Shown: positions 17,359 to 26,118 of the stretch, in pieces
How positions within the stretch are numbered: position 1 is the stretch's first letter
How the letters are laid out: every line of letters begins with the position of its first letter
Source: Zafaria ginkgonis
GTDB lineage: Bacteria > Actinomycetota > Actinomycetes > Actinomycetales > Micrococcaceae
Assembly: GCF_039540195.1 (NCBI RefSeq)
Contig: NZ_BAABEO010000020.1
Span: forward strand, 124,001-188,000
Length of the DNA: 64,000 nucleotides
Direction: 5' to 3'
Notes under the pieces: generated by a model
Told to the model about the DNA's origin: nothing
Databases searched by the model: none
The model's input: only the letters and a program-made list of their open reading frames with translations
Made by a program: the position numbers and the translations under genes

Positions 17359-18483
17359 GTGAATTCCCCCATGAGTCCCAAAGCCCCCCAGCCTCCTGGA
17401 ACCGTCCAGGGTCCTGCAGCCACCCGAACACGCCGCGGCCTGGCGGCGGCGATCGCCCTGTTCCTCGCCGCCGCCGTTTTGGCCGGGGGCGCCCCGGCGC
17501 AGGCCGCGGACAGCTATCCGGCCCGCGGCCAGGTGACCATCACCGCTTCCCAGTTCGACCTGAACTTCGCCGGCCAGCCGGCTGCCGTCCTCGGGTTGGT
17601 CGCTCCCGTGGCCCCGGCCACGGCCATCCCCACCGGGACGGTGGTGGTGACTTCCCTGGAACCCGGGAACCCCACCAGCGAAGAGACCTTGACCGAAACC
17701 GGCGAGTTCCTCGCCTTCGTCTTCCCGTCGGTGCCGGGCACGCGCCAGTTCACCGTGGAATACAGCGGGGACGCGAACTTCGCGCCGGCCACCGTCACCA
17801 TCTCCTACTTCATCCCGGTCGGGCCGTTGACGAAGACCACCCTGACGGCCATCCCCAGCGGGCCCATTGCCTCCGGCCAGGAGATCACCTTCAGCGCCGT
17901 CGTCACCGACCCGGAGGGCAGGCCCATGACACCGGGAACGCTGGAGTCCGGAGGCATCACGTTCTTCGACAACGGGGTGGAACTGACGGACGGGGTCCAG
18001 GTCAACGAGGAGTGGAGCGCGACCTTCACCACCTCCGCCCTGGGCGTGGGTACCCACAACATCACCGCGCACTTCGAATCCTTCCTCAACTTCGGCATGT
18101 CGACCTCCGATCCGGTGGTGGTGGTCGTGAACCCCGCCGGCCCGGCCCCGGTGCGGGGCGAACTCAAGGCCTACCCCACCGGGACGGTGGCCGCCGGCAC
18201 CAAGGTCAAGGCCACGGCGCTGATCTCGCCCCGGACGGGTTCCGGCACCGTGACCGGATACGTGCAGTTCTACGACTGGAACACCAAGGTCGGCGCGCCC
18301 GTGGCACTGAAGGACGGCAGGGCCGACTTCGTCTACGGCTCACTCAAGCCCGGCAAGCATGTGCTCCAGGCCAAGTACCTCGGCAGCAAGCGCTACGCGG
18401 CGGACTTCACGTCGGCGCGGACCGTCCAGGTCCAGAAAGCGGCACAGAGCATTGCCCCGACAAAGGCCCCGGTCCAGAAGTAG
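17359..18483 (+). CDS. Secreted protein with bacterial Ig-like repeats
   Basis: 374 residues from the GTG at 17359, with GAGG seven bases upstream. An Arg-rich N-terminus and hydrophobic stretch (RRGLAAAIALFLAAAVLAGG) ending APAQAAD form a signal peptide. The rest is about three beta-sandwich repeats with signatures such as FTVEYSGDANFAPATV, VGTHNITAHFES and GKHVLQAKYLGSKRYA, typical of the Big_5/Ig-like_3 family. There is no LPXTG motif or membrane anchor, so it is probably released or cell-wall associated. Function is unknown and its link to the nir genes is only positional. Confidence 0.82.
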   Translation: MNSPMSPKAPQPPGTVQGPAATRTRRGLAAAIALFLAAAVLAGGAPAQAADSYPARGQVTITASQFDLNFAGQPAAVLGLVAPVAPATAIPTGTVVVTSLEPGNPTSEETLTETGEFLAFVFPSVPGTRQFTVEYSGDANFAPATVTISYFIPVGPLTKTTLTAIPSGPIASGQEITFSAVVTDPEGRPMTPGTLESGGITFFDNGVELTDGVQVNEEWSATFTTSALGVGTHNITAHFESFLNFGMSTSDPVVVVVNPAGPAPVRGELKAYPTGTVAAGTKVKATALISPRTGSGTVTGYVQFYDWNTKVGAPVALKDGRADFVYGSLKPGKHVLQAKYLGSKRYAADFTSARTVQVQKAAQSIAPTKAPVQK

Positions 18484-18532
18484 GGATCCAGAGGCAGGGG
18501 CCGGCGCGAAGGGCGCTCCGGCGGGGACATAG

Positions 18533-18550
18533 TAGAATCTTTGTCCCATG
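18533..18550 (+). promoter_or_regulatory. -10 element of rlmC, near-leaderless start
   Basis: TAGAAT at 18533-18538 lies nine bases before the ATG at 18548. There is no Shine-Dalgarno sequence, so the transcript would have at most a few leader bases. Confidence 0.45.
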
Positions 18551-19672
18551 GAGTGCTCCTACTTCGACGCCGGCCTCTGCCTTTCCTGCACGCACATCGC
18601 CGTCCCCTATGCCGAGCAGCTGGCCGCCAAGGAGCGCCACTGCCGTTCCCTGCTGTCCGGCCACGCCGGCCTGGAGTGGCTGCCGCCCGTCGCCAGCCGC
18701 GAGGCGGGCTTCCGCAACAAGGCCAAGATGGTGATCGGCGGCACCGCCCAGGAACCTACCATCGGCATCCTGGACACCGAGGGCCAGGGCGTGGACCTGC
18801 GCCGCTGCGGCCTGTGCTCCCCGGGCCTGCTGGCCAGCTTCCCCGTCCTGGGCGAGTTCGTCACCCGGGCCAACCTGACCCCCTACGACGTTCCGCGGCG
18901 CAGCGGCGAGCTGAAGTACCTGATCGTCACCGAGTCCCCTGACGGGGAGCTGATGGTGCGCCTGGTGCTGCGCTCCAAGGCGCTGGTGGGGCGGATCCGC
19001 AAGAACCTGCCTGCCCTGCTGGAGGCCCTGCCGCAGCTGAGGGTCGTGTCCGTGAACCTGCACCCTGAGCACAAGGCGACGGTGGAGGGCGAGGCGGAGA
19101 TCCTGCTCACCCGCCAGTCGACGCTGCGGATGCGCATCAACGACGTGGACCTGCACCTGCGCCCGCAGAGCTTCTTCCAGACCAACACCGAGATCGCCGC
19201 GGAGCTGTACCGGCAGGGCCGGGACTGGGTCGGGGAGCTGGAACCGGCATCCGTCTGGGACCTGTACTGCGGCGTCGGCGGCTTTGGCCTGCACTGTGCC
19301 GGACCGGGCCGCGAGGTCACCGGGATCGAGACCAGCCGCGAGGCGATCGCCAGCGCCCGGCTGAGCGCGCGCGAGGCGGGCCTCGAGGGCATGCGCTTCG
19401 AGGCCGGCGATGCCACGGCCTTCGCCCTGGAGTCCTCCGAGGCCCCCGAGCTGGTCATCGTCAACCCGCCGCGGCGCGGCATCGGACCCGACCTGTGCAA
19501 CTGGCTGGAGTCCTCCGCGGTGCGCCACGTGCTGTACTCCAGCTGCAACGCCGAGACGCTGGCGAAGGACCTGGCAGCGATGCCTTCCCTCACGCCCCGG
19601 CGGGCCCGGGTGCTGGACATGTTCCCGCAGAGCGGGCACTACGAGGCCATGGTGCTGCTGGAACGAACATGA
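18548..19672 (+). CDS. rlmC: 23S rRNA (uracil-C5)-methyltransferase, RlmC type
   Basis: 374 residues. The four iron-sulfur cysteines of the RlmC/RumB family are present at residues 3, 11, 14 and 87 (MECSYFDAGLC, CTH, RRCGLC). The SAM site is DLYCGVGGFGLH, then NPPRRG, and the nucleophile is Cys333 in YSSCNAETLAKDL. The enzyme methylates a uridine in 23S rRNA (U747 in E. coli). It ends at a perfect palindrome shared with the convergent MarR-type gene. Confidence 0.93.
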   Translation: MECSYFDAGLCLSCTHIAVPYAEQLAAKERHCRSLLSGHAGLEWLPPVASREAGFRNKAKMVIGGTAQEPTIGILDTEGQGVDLRRCGLCSPGLLASFPVLGEFVTRANLTPYDVPRRSGELKYLIVTESPDGELMVRLVLRSKALVGRIRKNLPALLEALPQLRVVSVNLHPEHKATVEGEAEILLTRQSTLRMRINDVDLHLRPQSFFQTNTEIAAELYRQGRDWVGELEPASVWDLYCGVGGFGLHCAGPGREVTGIETSREAIASARLSAREAGLEGMRFEAGDATAFALESSEAPELVIVNPPRRGIGPDLCNWLESSAVRHVLYSSCNAETLAKDLAAMPSLTPRRARVLDMFPQSGHYEAMVLLERT

Positions 19673-19687
19673 CCGCCGCGCCCGGAC

Positions 19688-19743
19688 AACGACGCCGGCG
19701 CCTTCGGTTCCGCAATTGCGGAACCGAAGGCGCCGGCGTCGTT
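19688..19743. terminator. 56-bp perfect palindrome between convergent genes
   Basis: A self-complementary run from AACGACGCCGGCG to CGCCGGCGTCGTT is centred on GCAATTGC. It lies between rlmC and the convergent marR-type gene and can serve both strands as a bidirectional terminator. It lacks a T run. Confidence 0.7.
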
Positions 19744-19747
19744 CGGG

Positions 19748-20209
19748 CTAGTAGCTCTCGTTGAGCTTGGCCAGCAGCTCGCCGAAGTGCCGGACCTCCT
19801 CCGGATCCCACAGGCCGAGCCGCTCGTGGAGGATCTTGCGCTGCCGGACGATCACGTCGTCGTACCGCCGCCGCCCTTCCTCGGACAGGCCCACCAGGTG
19901 CGCCCGCCCGTCGTGGGGATCCGGGGCGCGCAGGACCAGGCCGAAGGATTCGAGCAGCTTCACGGTCCGGCTGACCGCGCCCTTGTCCACCACCAGCCGG
20001 TGCGCCAGTTCAACCTGCTGCTGGTTGCCCTCGCGGGCCAGCAGGGTCATGATGCTGAAGCCGATCGGCGGCAGGTCCGGGTGGACATGGGCCGCGCGTT
20101 CGCGCATGGCCGTACGGAACTGGAGGAACATCGCCGAGAACTGGCGCTCCACCTCCTCGATCAGGCCGGACATCTCGGCGGACTCGGGTTCGGTAGCCAT
20201 GGCCGTCAT
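19748..20209 (-). CDS. MarR-family transcriptional regulator
   Basis: 153 residues with the MarR winged helix (QQQVELAHRLVVDKGAVSRTVKLLESFGLV, then RAPDPHDGRAHLVGLSEEGR). It is the second gene of an exporter operon, starting one base after the exporter stop. It probably represses the operon through two GGTTGATTT sites in its promoter. The start at 20207-20209 is chosen because it abuts the upstream gene. A second ATG four codons in is possible. Confidence 0.9.
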   Translation of the reverse strand: MTAMATEPESAEMSGLIEEVERQFSAMFLQFRTAMRERAAHVHPDLPPIGFSIMTLLAREGNQQQVELAHRLVVDKGAVSRTVKLLESFGLVLRAPDPHDGRAHLVGLSEEGRRRYDDVIVRQRKILHERLGLWDPEEVRHFGELLAKLNESY

Positions 20210-20210
20210 T

Positions 20211-21902
20211 CTATTTGACGCTTCCCGCCGCCCCGGACTCCACGGCCCGCGGAGAGCCCCCGAGACTCTCCGCGGCCCCCTCCGCGCCGGCCGTCTCCAC
20301 GGCGGCCTTCTGCGCGTCGGCCTCCATCCGCTGCTGGCGGGTCTGGCGGCTGAGCGCCAGGTTCGGCAGGAACACGACGGCGAGGATGGTCAGGAAGCCC
20401 AGCGGGGCGGCGACCGTAAAGACGCTCGCCACGGAGGATCCGTAGACGGACTCGATGATCACCCGCACGCCCTCGGGCAGGCTGTGCACGGCCGGGATGG
20501 AGCCGCCGGCCAGGGCCGCGGCGATCTCCTTGCCCTGCTCGCCCAGCGCGGCGATGGCGGCGCCCAAGTCGGCGGCCCGCTCCCCCATCCGCTCGGTGAC
20601 CTGGCTGCCCAGGGTGGCGCCAAGCACCGAGACGCCCACGGTGCCGCCGAGGCTGCGGAAGAAGGCGATGCCGGAGCTGGCGACGCCCAGCTCCTGCGGG
20701 GAAACGGCGTTCTGGACCGCCAGGACCAGGTTCTGCATGACCATGCCGACGCCCGCCCCGAGGATGAACATGTAGACGGAGACCAGGAAGAAGTTGGTGT
20801 CGTACTCGATGGTTCCCATCAGGAACATGCCCACGGTCAGCAGCACGGAACCGGTGACGACGTAGCGCTTCCACTTGCCGGTGCGGGTGATGACGCCGCC
20901 GACGACCGTGGAGATGATCAGCAGCCCGGCCATCATGGGCAGGGTCATCAGGCCGGACTGGGTGGCGTTGGCGCCGCGGGCCAGCTGCATGTACTGGGCC
21001 AGGAAAACGGAGGTGCCGAACATCGCGACGCCCACGGAGATGGACCCGAGGACGCCGAGGGTGAACGTGCGGTTCCTGAACAGCGTCAGCGGGATCAGCG
21101 GCTCCGTGACCTTCAGCTCGACGACGACGAACGCGGCCAGCGCCGCGACGACGATGGCGAGCATCCAGGCGGTGGTCGCGCTGGCCCACTCGAACTGATG
21201 GCCGGCCTGGGAGACCCAGATCAGCAGGGTGGAAACGCCCGTGGCGAGCAGGACGATGCCGGCGTAGTCGATGGACACCTTGCGCTTGGCCAGCTTCGGC
21301 AGGTGCAGGGTCTTCTGGATCATGATGACCGCGACGACGGCGAACGGCAGGGCGATGAAGAAGTTCCAGCGCCAGTTGATGCTGTCGGTGATGAAGCCGC
21401 CGACGAGCGGCCCGCCCACGGTGCCCACGGCCATAACGGCGCCGAACAGGCCCATGTACTTGCCGCGTTCGCGCGGGCTGATGATGTCCGCCATGACGAT
21501 CTGCGTCAGGGCGGTCAGGCCGCCGGCGCCGAGGCCCTGGACGACGCGCATGGCGATCAGCTGCGAGGTGTCCTGGGAGAAGCCTGCAACGGCGCTGGCC
21601 AGGACGAAGATGACCAGCGCCAGCTGGGTCAGCATCTTGCGGTCGAAGAGGTCGGCCAGCTTGCCCCAGATCGGGGTGGAGACCGTGGTCGCGAGCAGGG
21701 TCGCGGTGATGACCCACGTGTAGGCGGTCTGGTCGCCGTTCAGGTCGGCCAGGATCACCGGCAGGGACGTGCTGACCACGGTGCCGGCGAGGATGGACAC
21801 GAACATGCCCAGCAGCAGGCCCGTCAAGGATTGCAGCACCTCGCGGTGCGTCATCCCGTTGTCCGACAGCGGGGCCGCAGCGGGGGCGGAGGAATGGCTC
21901 AA
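20211..21902 (-). CDS. MFS multidrug exporter, DHA2 (14-TM) family
   Basis: 563 residues. DHA2/EmrB-QacA features: the loop motif PIWGKLADLFDRKMLTQ, the antiporter-type stretch GLGAGGLTALTQIVMADIISPRERGKY, and about 14 hydrophobic segments. A TTG start at 21900-21902 is chosen because GGAGC precedes it. The in-frame ATG farther up (21971) would lie inside the promoter and operator. The C-terminus is a charged cytosolic tail. It is the first gene of a two-gene operon with the MarR regulator and presumably exports a toxic compound. Confidence 0.9.
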   Translation of the reverse strand: MSHSSAPAAAPLSDNGMTHREVLQSLTGLLLGMFVSILAGTVVSTSLPVILADLNGDQTAYTWVITATLLATTVSTPIWGKLADLFDRKMLTQLALVIFVLASAVAGFSQDTSQLIAMRVVQGLGAGGLTALTQIVMADIISPRERGKYMGLFGAVMAVGTVGGPLVGGFITDSINWRWNFFIALPFAVVAVIMIQKTLHLPKLAKRKVSIDYAGIVLLATGVSTLLIWVSQAGHQFEWASATTAWMLAIVVAALAAFVVVELKVTEPLIPLTLFRNRTFTLGVLGSISVGVAMFGTSVFLAQYMQLARGANATQSGLMTLPMMAGLLIISTVVGGVITRTGKWKRYVVTGSVLLTVGMFLMGTIEYDTNFFLVSVYMFILGAGVGMVMQNLVLAVQNAVSPQELGVASSGIAFFRSLGGTVGVSVLGATLGSQVTERMGERAADLGAAIAALGEQGKEIAAALAGGSIPAVHSLPEGVRVIIESVYGSSVASVFTVAAPLGFLTILAVVFLPNLALSRQTRQQRMEADAQKAAVETAGAEGAAESLGGSPRAVESGAAGSVK

Positions 21903-21927
21903 GGGGGCTCCAAAGGAACGAGGAATT

Positions 21928-21974
21928 GGTTGATTTACGTCAACTATATTCCGATGGTTGATTTTTTGCAACTA
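21928..21974 (-). promoter_or_regulatory. Promoter with twin MarR-type operators
   Basis: On the minus strand, -35 TTGCAA (21966-21971), a 17-base spacer and -10 TATAGT (21943-21948). Two related 19-mers on the plus strand, GGTTGATTTACGTCAACTA (21928-21946) and GGTTGATTTTTTGCAACTA (21956-21974), are each internally dyad-like (GTTGA/TCAAC and GTTG/CAAC). They cover the -10 and -35 elements respectively, as expected for autorepression. Confidence 0.68.
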
Positions 21975-22123
21975 GTTTCCCCGGGCCGGACGTCTCCGGC
22001 TCCCGCCTTGCGATCGGTGGCCCGGGAAGCCGTGCGGGGTTAGAGTAAACATGCGTTCACCCCCGCGCGCCCCACCCTTCCCGCCCGGCCACCCCCGGTC
22101 CGATCCCACCTGGAGCGCCACCC

Positions 22124-24085
22124 GTGCCCACCAAGACCTCATCCGCGCCGGCCTGGCTGAAAACCGGCGTCCTGACCCTGTGCGGCCTGATCGTCGCGCT
22201 GCAGCAGACCCTGATCGTTCCGCTGCTGCCGGTCATGCCCGACATCCTCGGGATCTCCGCCGACGACGCCTCCTGGCTGGTGACGGCAACCCTGCTGATG
22301 GGAGCCGTGGCGACCCCGATCGTCTCCCGCATGGCGGACATGTACGGCAAGCGGAAGATGCTCGTGCTGTCCCTGGCCATCATGACCGTCGGGTCGCTCA
22401 TCGCGGCCCTCGGCGGCGGCTTCGTCCCGCTGGTCATCGGCCGCGCCCTGCAGGGCGTCGGCGCGGCCCTCATTCCGGTGGGCATCAGCATCATGCGCGA
22501 CGAGCTGCCCCGGGAGAAGGTCGCCGGCGGCATCGCCCTGATGAGCGCCACCATCGGCATCGGCGCGGCCATGGGCCTTCCGCTGGCCGGCATCCTCTAC
22601 GAGGCCTTCGGCTGGCCCTCCCTCTTCTGGTCCACCGCGCTGGTCGGCACGCTGCTGATGGTCGCCATCCAGCTGCTGGTGGACGAATCCCGGCTGCGGC
22701 TCCCGGGACGGTTCGACGTCGCCGGCGCGGTCATACTCTCCGTTGCCCTGGCGTCCTTCCTGCTGGCCGTGTCCAAGGGCGCCAGCTGGGGCTGGGGCAG
22801 CGGCCAGGTGATCGGGTTGCTGGTGCTGGCGGCCACCAGCATGGCGGTCTGGATCCCGCTCCAGCTCAAGGTCGCCCACCCGATGGTGGACCTGATGACT
22901 TCCACCCGCCCTCCCGTCCTGCTGACCAACATCGCCACCTTCTTCGTGGGCTTCGCCATGTTCATCAACGGCCTGGTCACCGCCCAGGAGCTCCAACTGC
23001 CGGCGGCCACCGGCTTCGGCCAGGAACTGGATACCACGACGGCGGGACTGGCCATGGTCCCGGGCGGCCTGATGATGCTGGTCTTCGCCCCCGTTTCCAG
23101 CCGCTTGCTCAGGAGGCTCGGCGGCAAGCCGACCCTGCTGATCGGCATCGGCGTTATGGCCGCCTCCTACGTCTGGCGCGTCTACAACGCCGATTCAGTG
23201 CTGCACATCGTCCTGGGCAACACGTTCGTCGGCATCGGCACGGCCATCTCCTACGCGGCCCTGCCCATGCTCATCATGGCGGCGGTCCCCATTTCCGAAA
23301 CCGCGTCCGCCAACGGCGTCAACGCCCTGGTCCGGGCCGTTGGCACGGCCGTGGGCAGCGCCATCGTGGCCATGGTGTTTACCTCGCTGACCATCGAGGT
23401 GGGAGGCCATGCGTACCCCTCCAGCGGCGCACTCGACCTGACCCACTGGCTGGGCGCCGGCACCTGCCTGGTCGCTCTCGCCATCGGGCTGTTCCTCCCG
23501 CGGCCGGCCGGGCCGGAGCCGGCGGGCGCCGCGGCCGGCGCCACCGCGCCGGAAACCATCGCCCGTGGCACGCTTGCGCTGGGGGCGGGCCGGCAGCAGC
23601 GCCCGCCCGCCATCGTCACCGTGCTCCACCTGGACGGCGCCCCGGTGGACTGGTCCCGCGTCGATCCGGACGGCGGCTTCTCGGTGGTGCTGCCCGGCCC
23701 GGGCCGCTACGTCTTCATCGCCAATGCCCAGGGCTGGTCCCCCCGCGCCCACGTCCTGGAAGTCACCGGCGAAACGGCGGACCTGCACCTCGAGCTGACC
23801 GGAGAGCAGACCCTCTCCGGCACGGTGGCGCGGGACGGCCGGCCGGCGGGGGCCGCCGTCGTCTCCCTCAACAGGGCCACCGGAGAGCACATCCGCAGCA
23901 CCACCGCGGACGAGCAGGGCCGCTACGCGCTGCCGCTGCCGGCTTCCGGCCCCTATCTGGTCACGGCCATCGACCCGCAGGGCGGCTCGGCGCGCTCCCG
24001 GAAGGTCGTGCTGGCGCTGCAATCCACCACGATGGACCTGGAACTCCCGGCCCACGAACCGGAAAGCGACCGGGCCACGGTATGA
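22124..24085 (+). CDS. MFS exporter (DHA2-like) with C-terminal carboxypeptidase-regulatory-like tail
   Basis: 653 residues, about 160 longer than usual. Residues 1 to about 470 are an MFS exporter (motif SRMADMYGKRKML; GRALQGVGAALIPVG). After the last hydrophobic segment comes a soluble tail with two beta-sandwich units (IVTVLHLDGAPVDWSRVDPDGGFSVVLPGPGRYVFIANA and LSGTVARDGRPAGAAVVSLNRATGE ... GPYLVTAIDP) resembling carboxypeptidase regulatory-like domains. The GTG start at 22124 has GGAG eight bases upstream. The stop overlaps the ATG of a TetR-type gene. The role of the tail is unknown. Confidence 0.86.
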   Translation: MPTKTSSAPAWLKTGVLTLCGLIVALQQTLIVPLLPVMPDILGISADDASWLVTATLLMGAVATPIVSRMADMYGKRKMLVLSLAIMTVGSLIAALGGGFVPLVIGRALQGVGAALIPVGISIMRDELPREKVAGGIALMSATIGIGAAMGLPLAGILYEAFGWPSLFWSTALVGTLLMVAIQLLVDESRLRLPGRFDVAGAVILSVALASFLLAVSKGASWGWGSGQVIGLLVLAATSMAVWIPLQLKVAHPMVDLMTSTRPPVLLTNIATFFVGFAMFINGLVTAQELQLPAATGFGQELDTTTAGLAMVPGGLMMLVFAPVSSRLLRRLGGKPTLLIGIGVMAASYVWRVYNADSVLHIVLGNTFVGIGTAISYAALPMLIMAAVPISETASANGVNALVRAVGTAVGSAIVAMVFTSLTIEVGGHAYPSSGALDLTHWLGAGTCLVALAIGLFLPRPAGPEPAGAAAGATAPETIARGTLALGAGRQQRPPAIVTVLHLDGAPVDWSRVDPDGGFSVVLPGPGRYVFIANAQGWSPRAHVLEVTGETADLHLELTGEQTLSGTVARDGRPAGAAVVSLNRATGEHIRSTTADEQGRYALPLPASGPYLVTAIDPQGGSARSRKVVLALQSTTMDLELPAHEPESDRATV

Positions 24086-24681
24086 GCCGTCCCAACAACC
24101 GCGAGGCCATCGCGGCGGCGGCGACGGAACTCTTCGCCGCCCGCAGCTACACCGAGGTGACCGTGCGGGACATCGCGGCGGCGGCCGGTGTGTCCCCCGC
24201 CCTGGTGATCAAGCTCTACGGCTCCAAGGCGGAGCTGTACACGGAGATCGGGCCCTCCCGCATGCGGCTGATCGAGCTGGACCTGCCGCCCGAGAAGCTG
24301 GGCCGGGCGCTGGTGCTGCAGGTCCTGAACCGGCGCGAGCACGGCCTGCCGGACCCCTGGGTGGGCATGGTCCAGCGCATCCACGACGCCCCGGACGCCG
24401 ACGTGGAACGCACCCACTTCCGCGAGCACACGGTCCCCTCCATCGCCCGGCTGATCGGCGACACGTCGGCCGGCCAGCGCTTCGCCTCGCTGGTGGCCTG
24501 CCAACTGGTCGGCCTGGCCGAGGGCGTCCGGGTCCTGGGCCTGTTCCCCGAGGCGGAGATCGCCAAGGAGGACCTGGCCGCCCAGGTGGTCCCGATCATC
24601 CAGGCCCAGATCGACGCAGCACAAATCGATGCCGCCCAAATAGACCCAGCCCAGATCGACGCGGCCCCCGCCGGAGACTGA
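24082..24681 (+). CDS. TetR-family regulator of the adjacent exporter
   Basis: 199 residues. The N-terminal TetR helix-turn-helix is clear (AIAAAATELFAARSYTEVTVRDIAAAAGVSPALVIKLYGSKAELY). It starts in an ATGA overlap with the exporter gene and probably controls it. The C-terminus ends in a run of AQIDA pentapeptide repeats encoded by 15-bp tandem units, which look like recent replication-slippage growth and are probably disordered. Confidence 0.9.
   Translation: MSRPNNREAIAAAATELFAARSYTEVTVRDIAAAAGVSPALVIKLYGSKAELYTEIGPSRMRLIELDLPPEKLGRALVLQVLNRREHGLPDPWVGMVQRIHDAPDADVERTHFREHTVPSIARLIGDTSAGQRFASLVACQLVGLAEGVRVLGLFPEAEIAKEDLAAQVVPIIQAQIDAAQIDAAQIDPAQIDAAPAGD
24604..24663 (+). repeat. 15-bp in-frame tandem repeats (AQIDA x4)
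   Basis: Units start at 24604, 24619, 24634 and 24649 at the 3-prime end of the TetR-type gene. The codons have drifted, but each unit encodes an A/Q-I-D motif. Confidence 0.8.
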
Positions 24682-24693
24682 TCCGGCGCTGGG

Positions 24694-26118
24694 TCAGTGG
24701 GAGCGCCCGGAGACCCGGTCCGCAAGGACGGCCAGCGGCGCGGTGCCCGTGCGGCCGTCCCGCTCCTGCCGGTCCGCCCGGTGGTAGGCCGCATACATGG
24801 CCTGCACCGCGAGCCAGCGCACCGGTTCCACCTCCCAGCGCCGCACCTTGCGGTTCACCCAGGGCATCCCGGTCAGCTCGCTGGGCCGGCCCAGCACCAG
24901 GTCCGCGAGCGTGCGACCGGCCAGGTTGGTGGCGGTCACCCCGGTCCCCACGTAGCCGCCCGCGAAGCCGACGCCGGTGTCCGGGCTGTACCCGACAGTG
25001 GCCTTCCAGTCGCGCGGGACCCCAAGCACCCCGGCCCAGGCGTGCTCGATCGCCGCGTCCCCGGCCGCCGGGAACATCTCCCTCAGGATGCCTGCGAGCA
25101 GGTCGACGGTTTGCGGCTGAGTGGCGCCGTCCAGGTCGGTGCGCGAACCGTAGCGGTAGGGCACCCCGCGGCCGCCGATCGCGATCCGTCCGTCGGCGGT
25201 GCGCTGCAGGTAGACGTAGGCGTGGGCCATGTCCTCCACGGTCTCGCACCCGTCCCAGCCGACCTCCTCCCACACGTCCGGGGGCAGCGGTTCGGTGACG
25301 ATCATCGAGGAGTTCATCGGCAGCCATTCGCGGTGCAGGCCCTTGAGGTTCGCGGTGAACCCCTCGGTGGCGCGCAGGACGTGCCTGGCCCGCACCCGGC
25401 CCCGGTCGGTCACCACCACGGGGCGCGCGGCGGCGGTTCCCGCGAGGATCTCGGTGGCGGTGGTCCCCTCGTGGATCGCCACGCCGAGGCGTTCGACGGC
25501 GGCGGCCAGCCCGCGCACCAGCCTCGCCGGCTGGATGCGGGCGCAGTGCGGAATGTGCACGGACCCCAGCGCCCCGGCGACCCGCAGCCGGGCCGCGGTC
25601 TCCGCCGGACCCAGCCGGACGGCGTCGTCCGGCCAGCGCGCAGCCTCCGCCGCCAACGCGTCCAACCGGCCCAACTGCGCCGCGTTGCGGGCCACCAGCA
25701 GCTCCCCGCCCTTGACGATGTCCGCCTCGATGCCCTCCGCCGCGGCCACGGCGATCACCTCGTCGACGGATTCGTTCAGCAGTTCCTGGAAGCGGACGGT
25801 GCCGGCCCGCCCGTGGGTGCGCTCGTAGCCGGTGCGCCCGCCGGTGATGGAGTTGGCCAGCCAGCCGCCGTTGCGCCCGGACGCGCCGAAGCCGGCGAAG
25901 CGGGACTCGAGCACCGCGATCCGCAGCGACGGTTCGGCCTTCTTCAGGTAGTAGGCGGACCACAGCCCCGTGTAGCCGGCGCCGACGATGGCCACGTCGA
26001 CCTCCGCGTCCCCGGGCAGCGGCGGGCGCGGCTCCGGCAGGCCCGTGCCGGCGTACCAGAAGGAGACGGCGCCGTTGACGGTGTTCCGGGTGCCGCCCGG
26101 AGCGGATCCGCTAGGCAT
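24694..26118 (-). CDS. FAD-dependent oxidoreductase (DAO family)
   Basis: 474 residues. The FAD-binding Rossmann motif DVAIVGAGYTGLWSAYYLKKAEP starts near residue 42 and is followed by FGASGRNGGWLANSITGG, the pattern of PuuB-like amine and amino acid oxidases. The C-terminal FAD contact is GGYVGTGVTATNLAGRTLADLVLG. It probably oxidises a small amine. The substrate is not evident. The start ATG at 26116-26118 overlaps the stop of the HdeD-like gene by eight bases, so the two are likely co-transcribed. Confidence 0.88.
   Translation of the reverse strand: MPSGSAPGGTRNTVNGAVSFWYAGTGLPEPRPPLPGDAEVDVAIVGAGYTGLWSAYYLKKAEPSLRIAVLESRFAGFGASGRNGGWLANSITGGRTGYERTHGRAGTVRFQELLNESVDEVIAVAAAEGIEADIVKGGELLVARNAAQLGRLDALAAEAARWPDDAVRLGPAETAARLRVAGALGSVHIPHCARIQPARLVRGLAAAVERLGVAIHEGTTATEILAGTAAARPVVVTDRGRVRARHVLRATEGFTANLKGLHREWLPMNSSMIVTEPLPPDVWEEVGWDGCETVEDMAHAYVYLQRTADGRIAIGGRGVPYRYGSRTDLDGATQPQTVDLLAGILREMFPAAGDAAIEHAWAGVLGVPRDWKATVGYSPDTGVGFAGGYVGTGVTATNLAGRTLADLVLGRPSELTGMPWVNRKVRRWEVEPVRWLAVQAMYAAYHRADRQERDGRTGTAPLAVLADRVSGRSH

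Noticed and set aside
21956..22123. ATG at 22051 after TAGAGT as a leaderless start for the second exporter
   Set aside because: The frame from 22051 is not the exporter frame and gives an Arg/Pro-rich translation. It joins the TetR frame only by chance.
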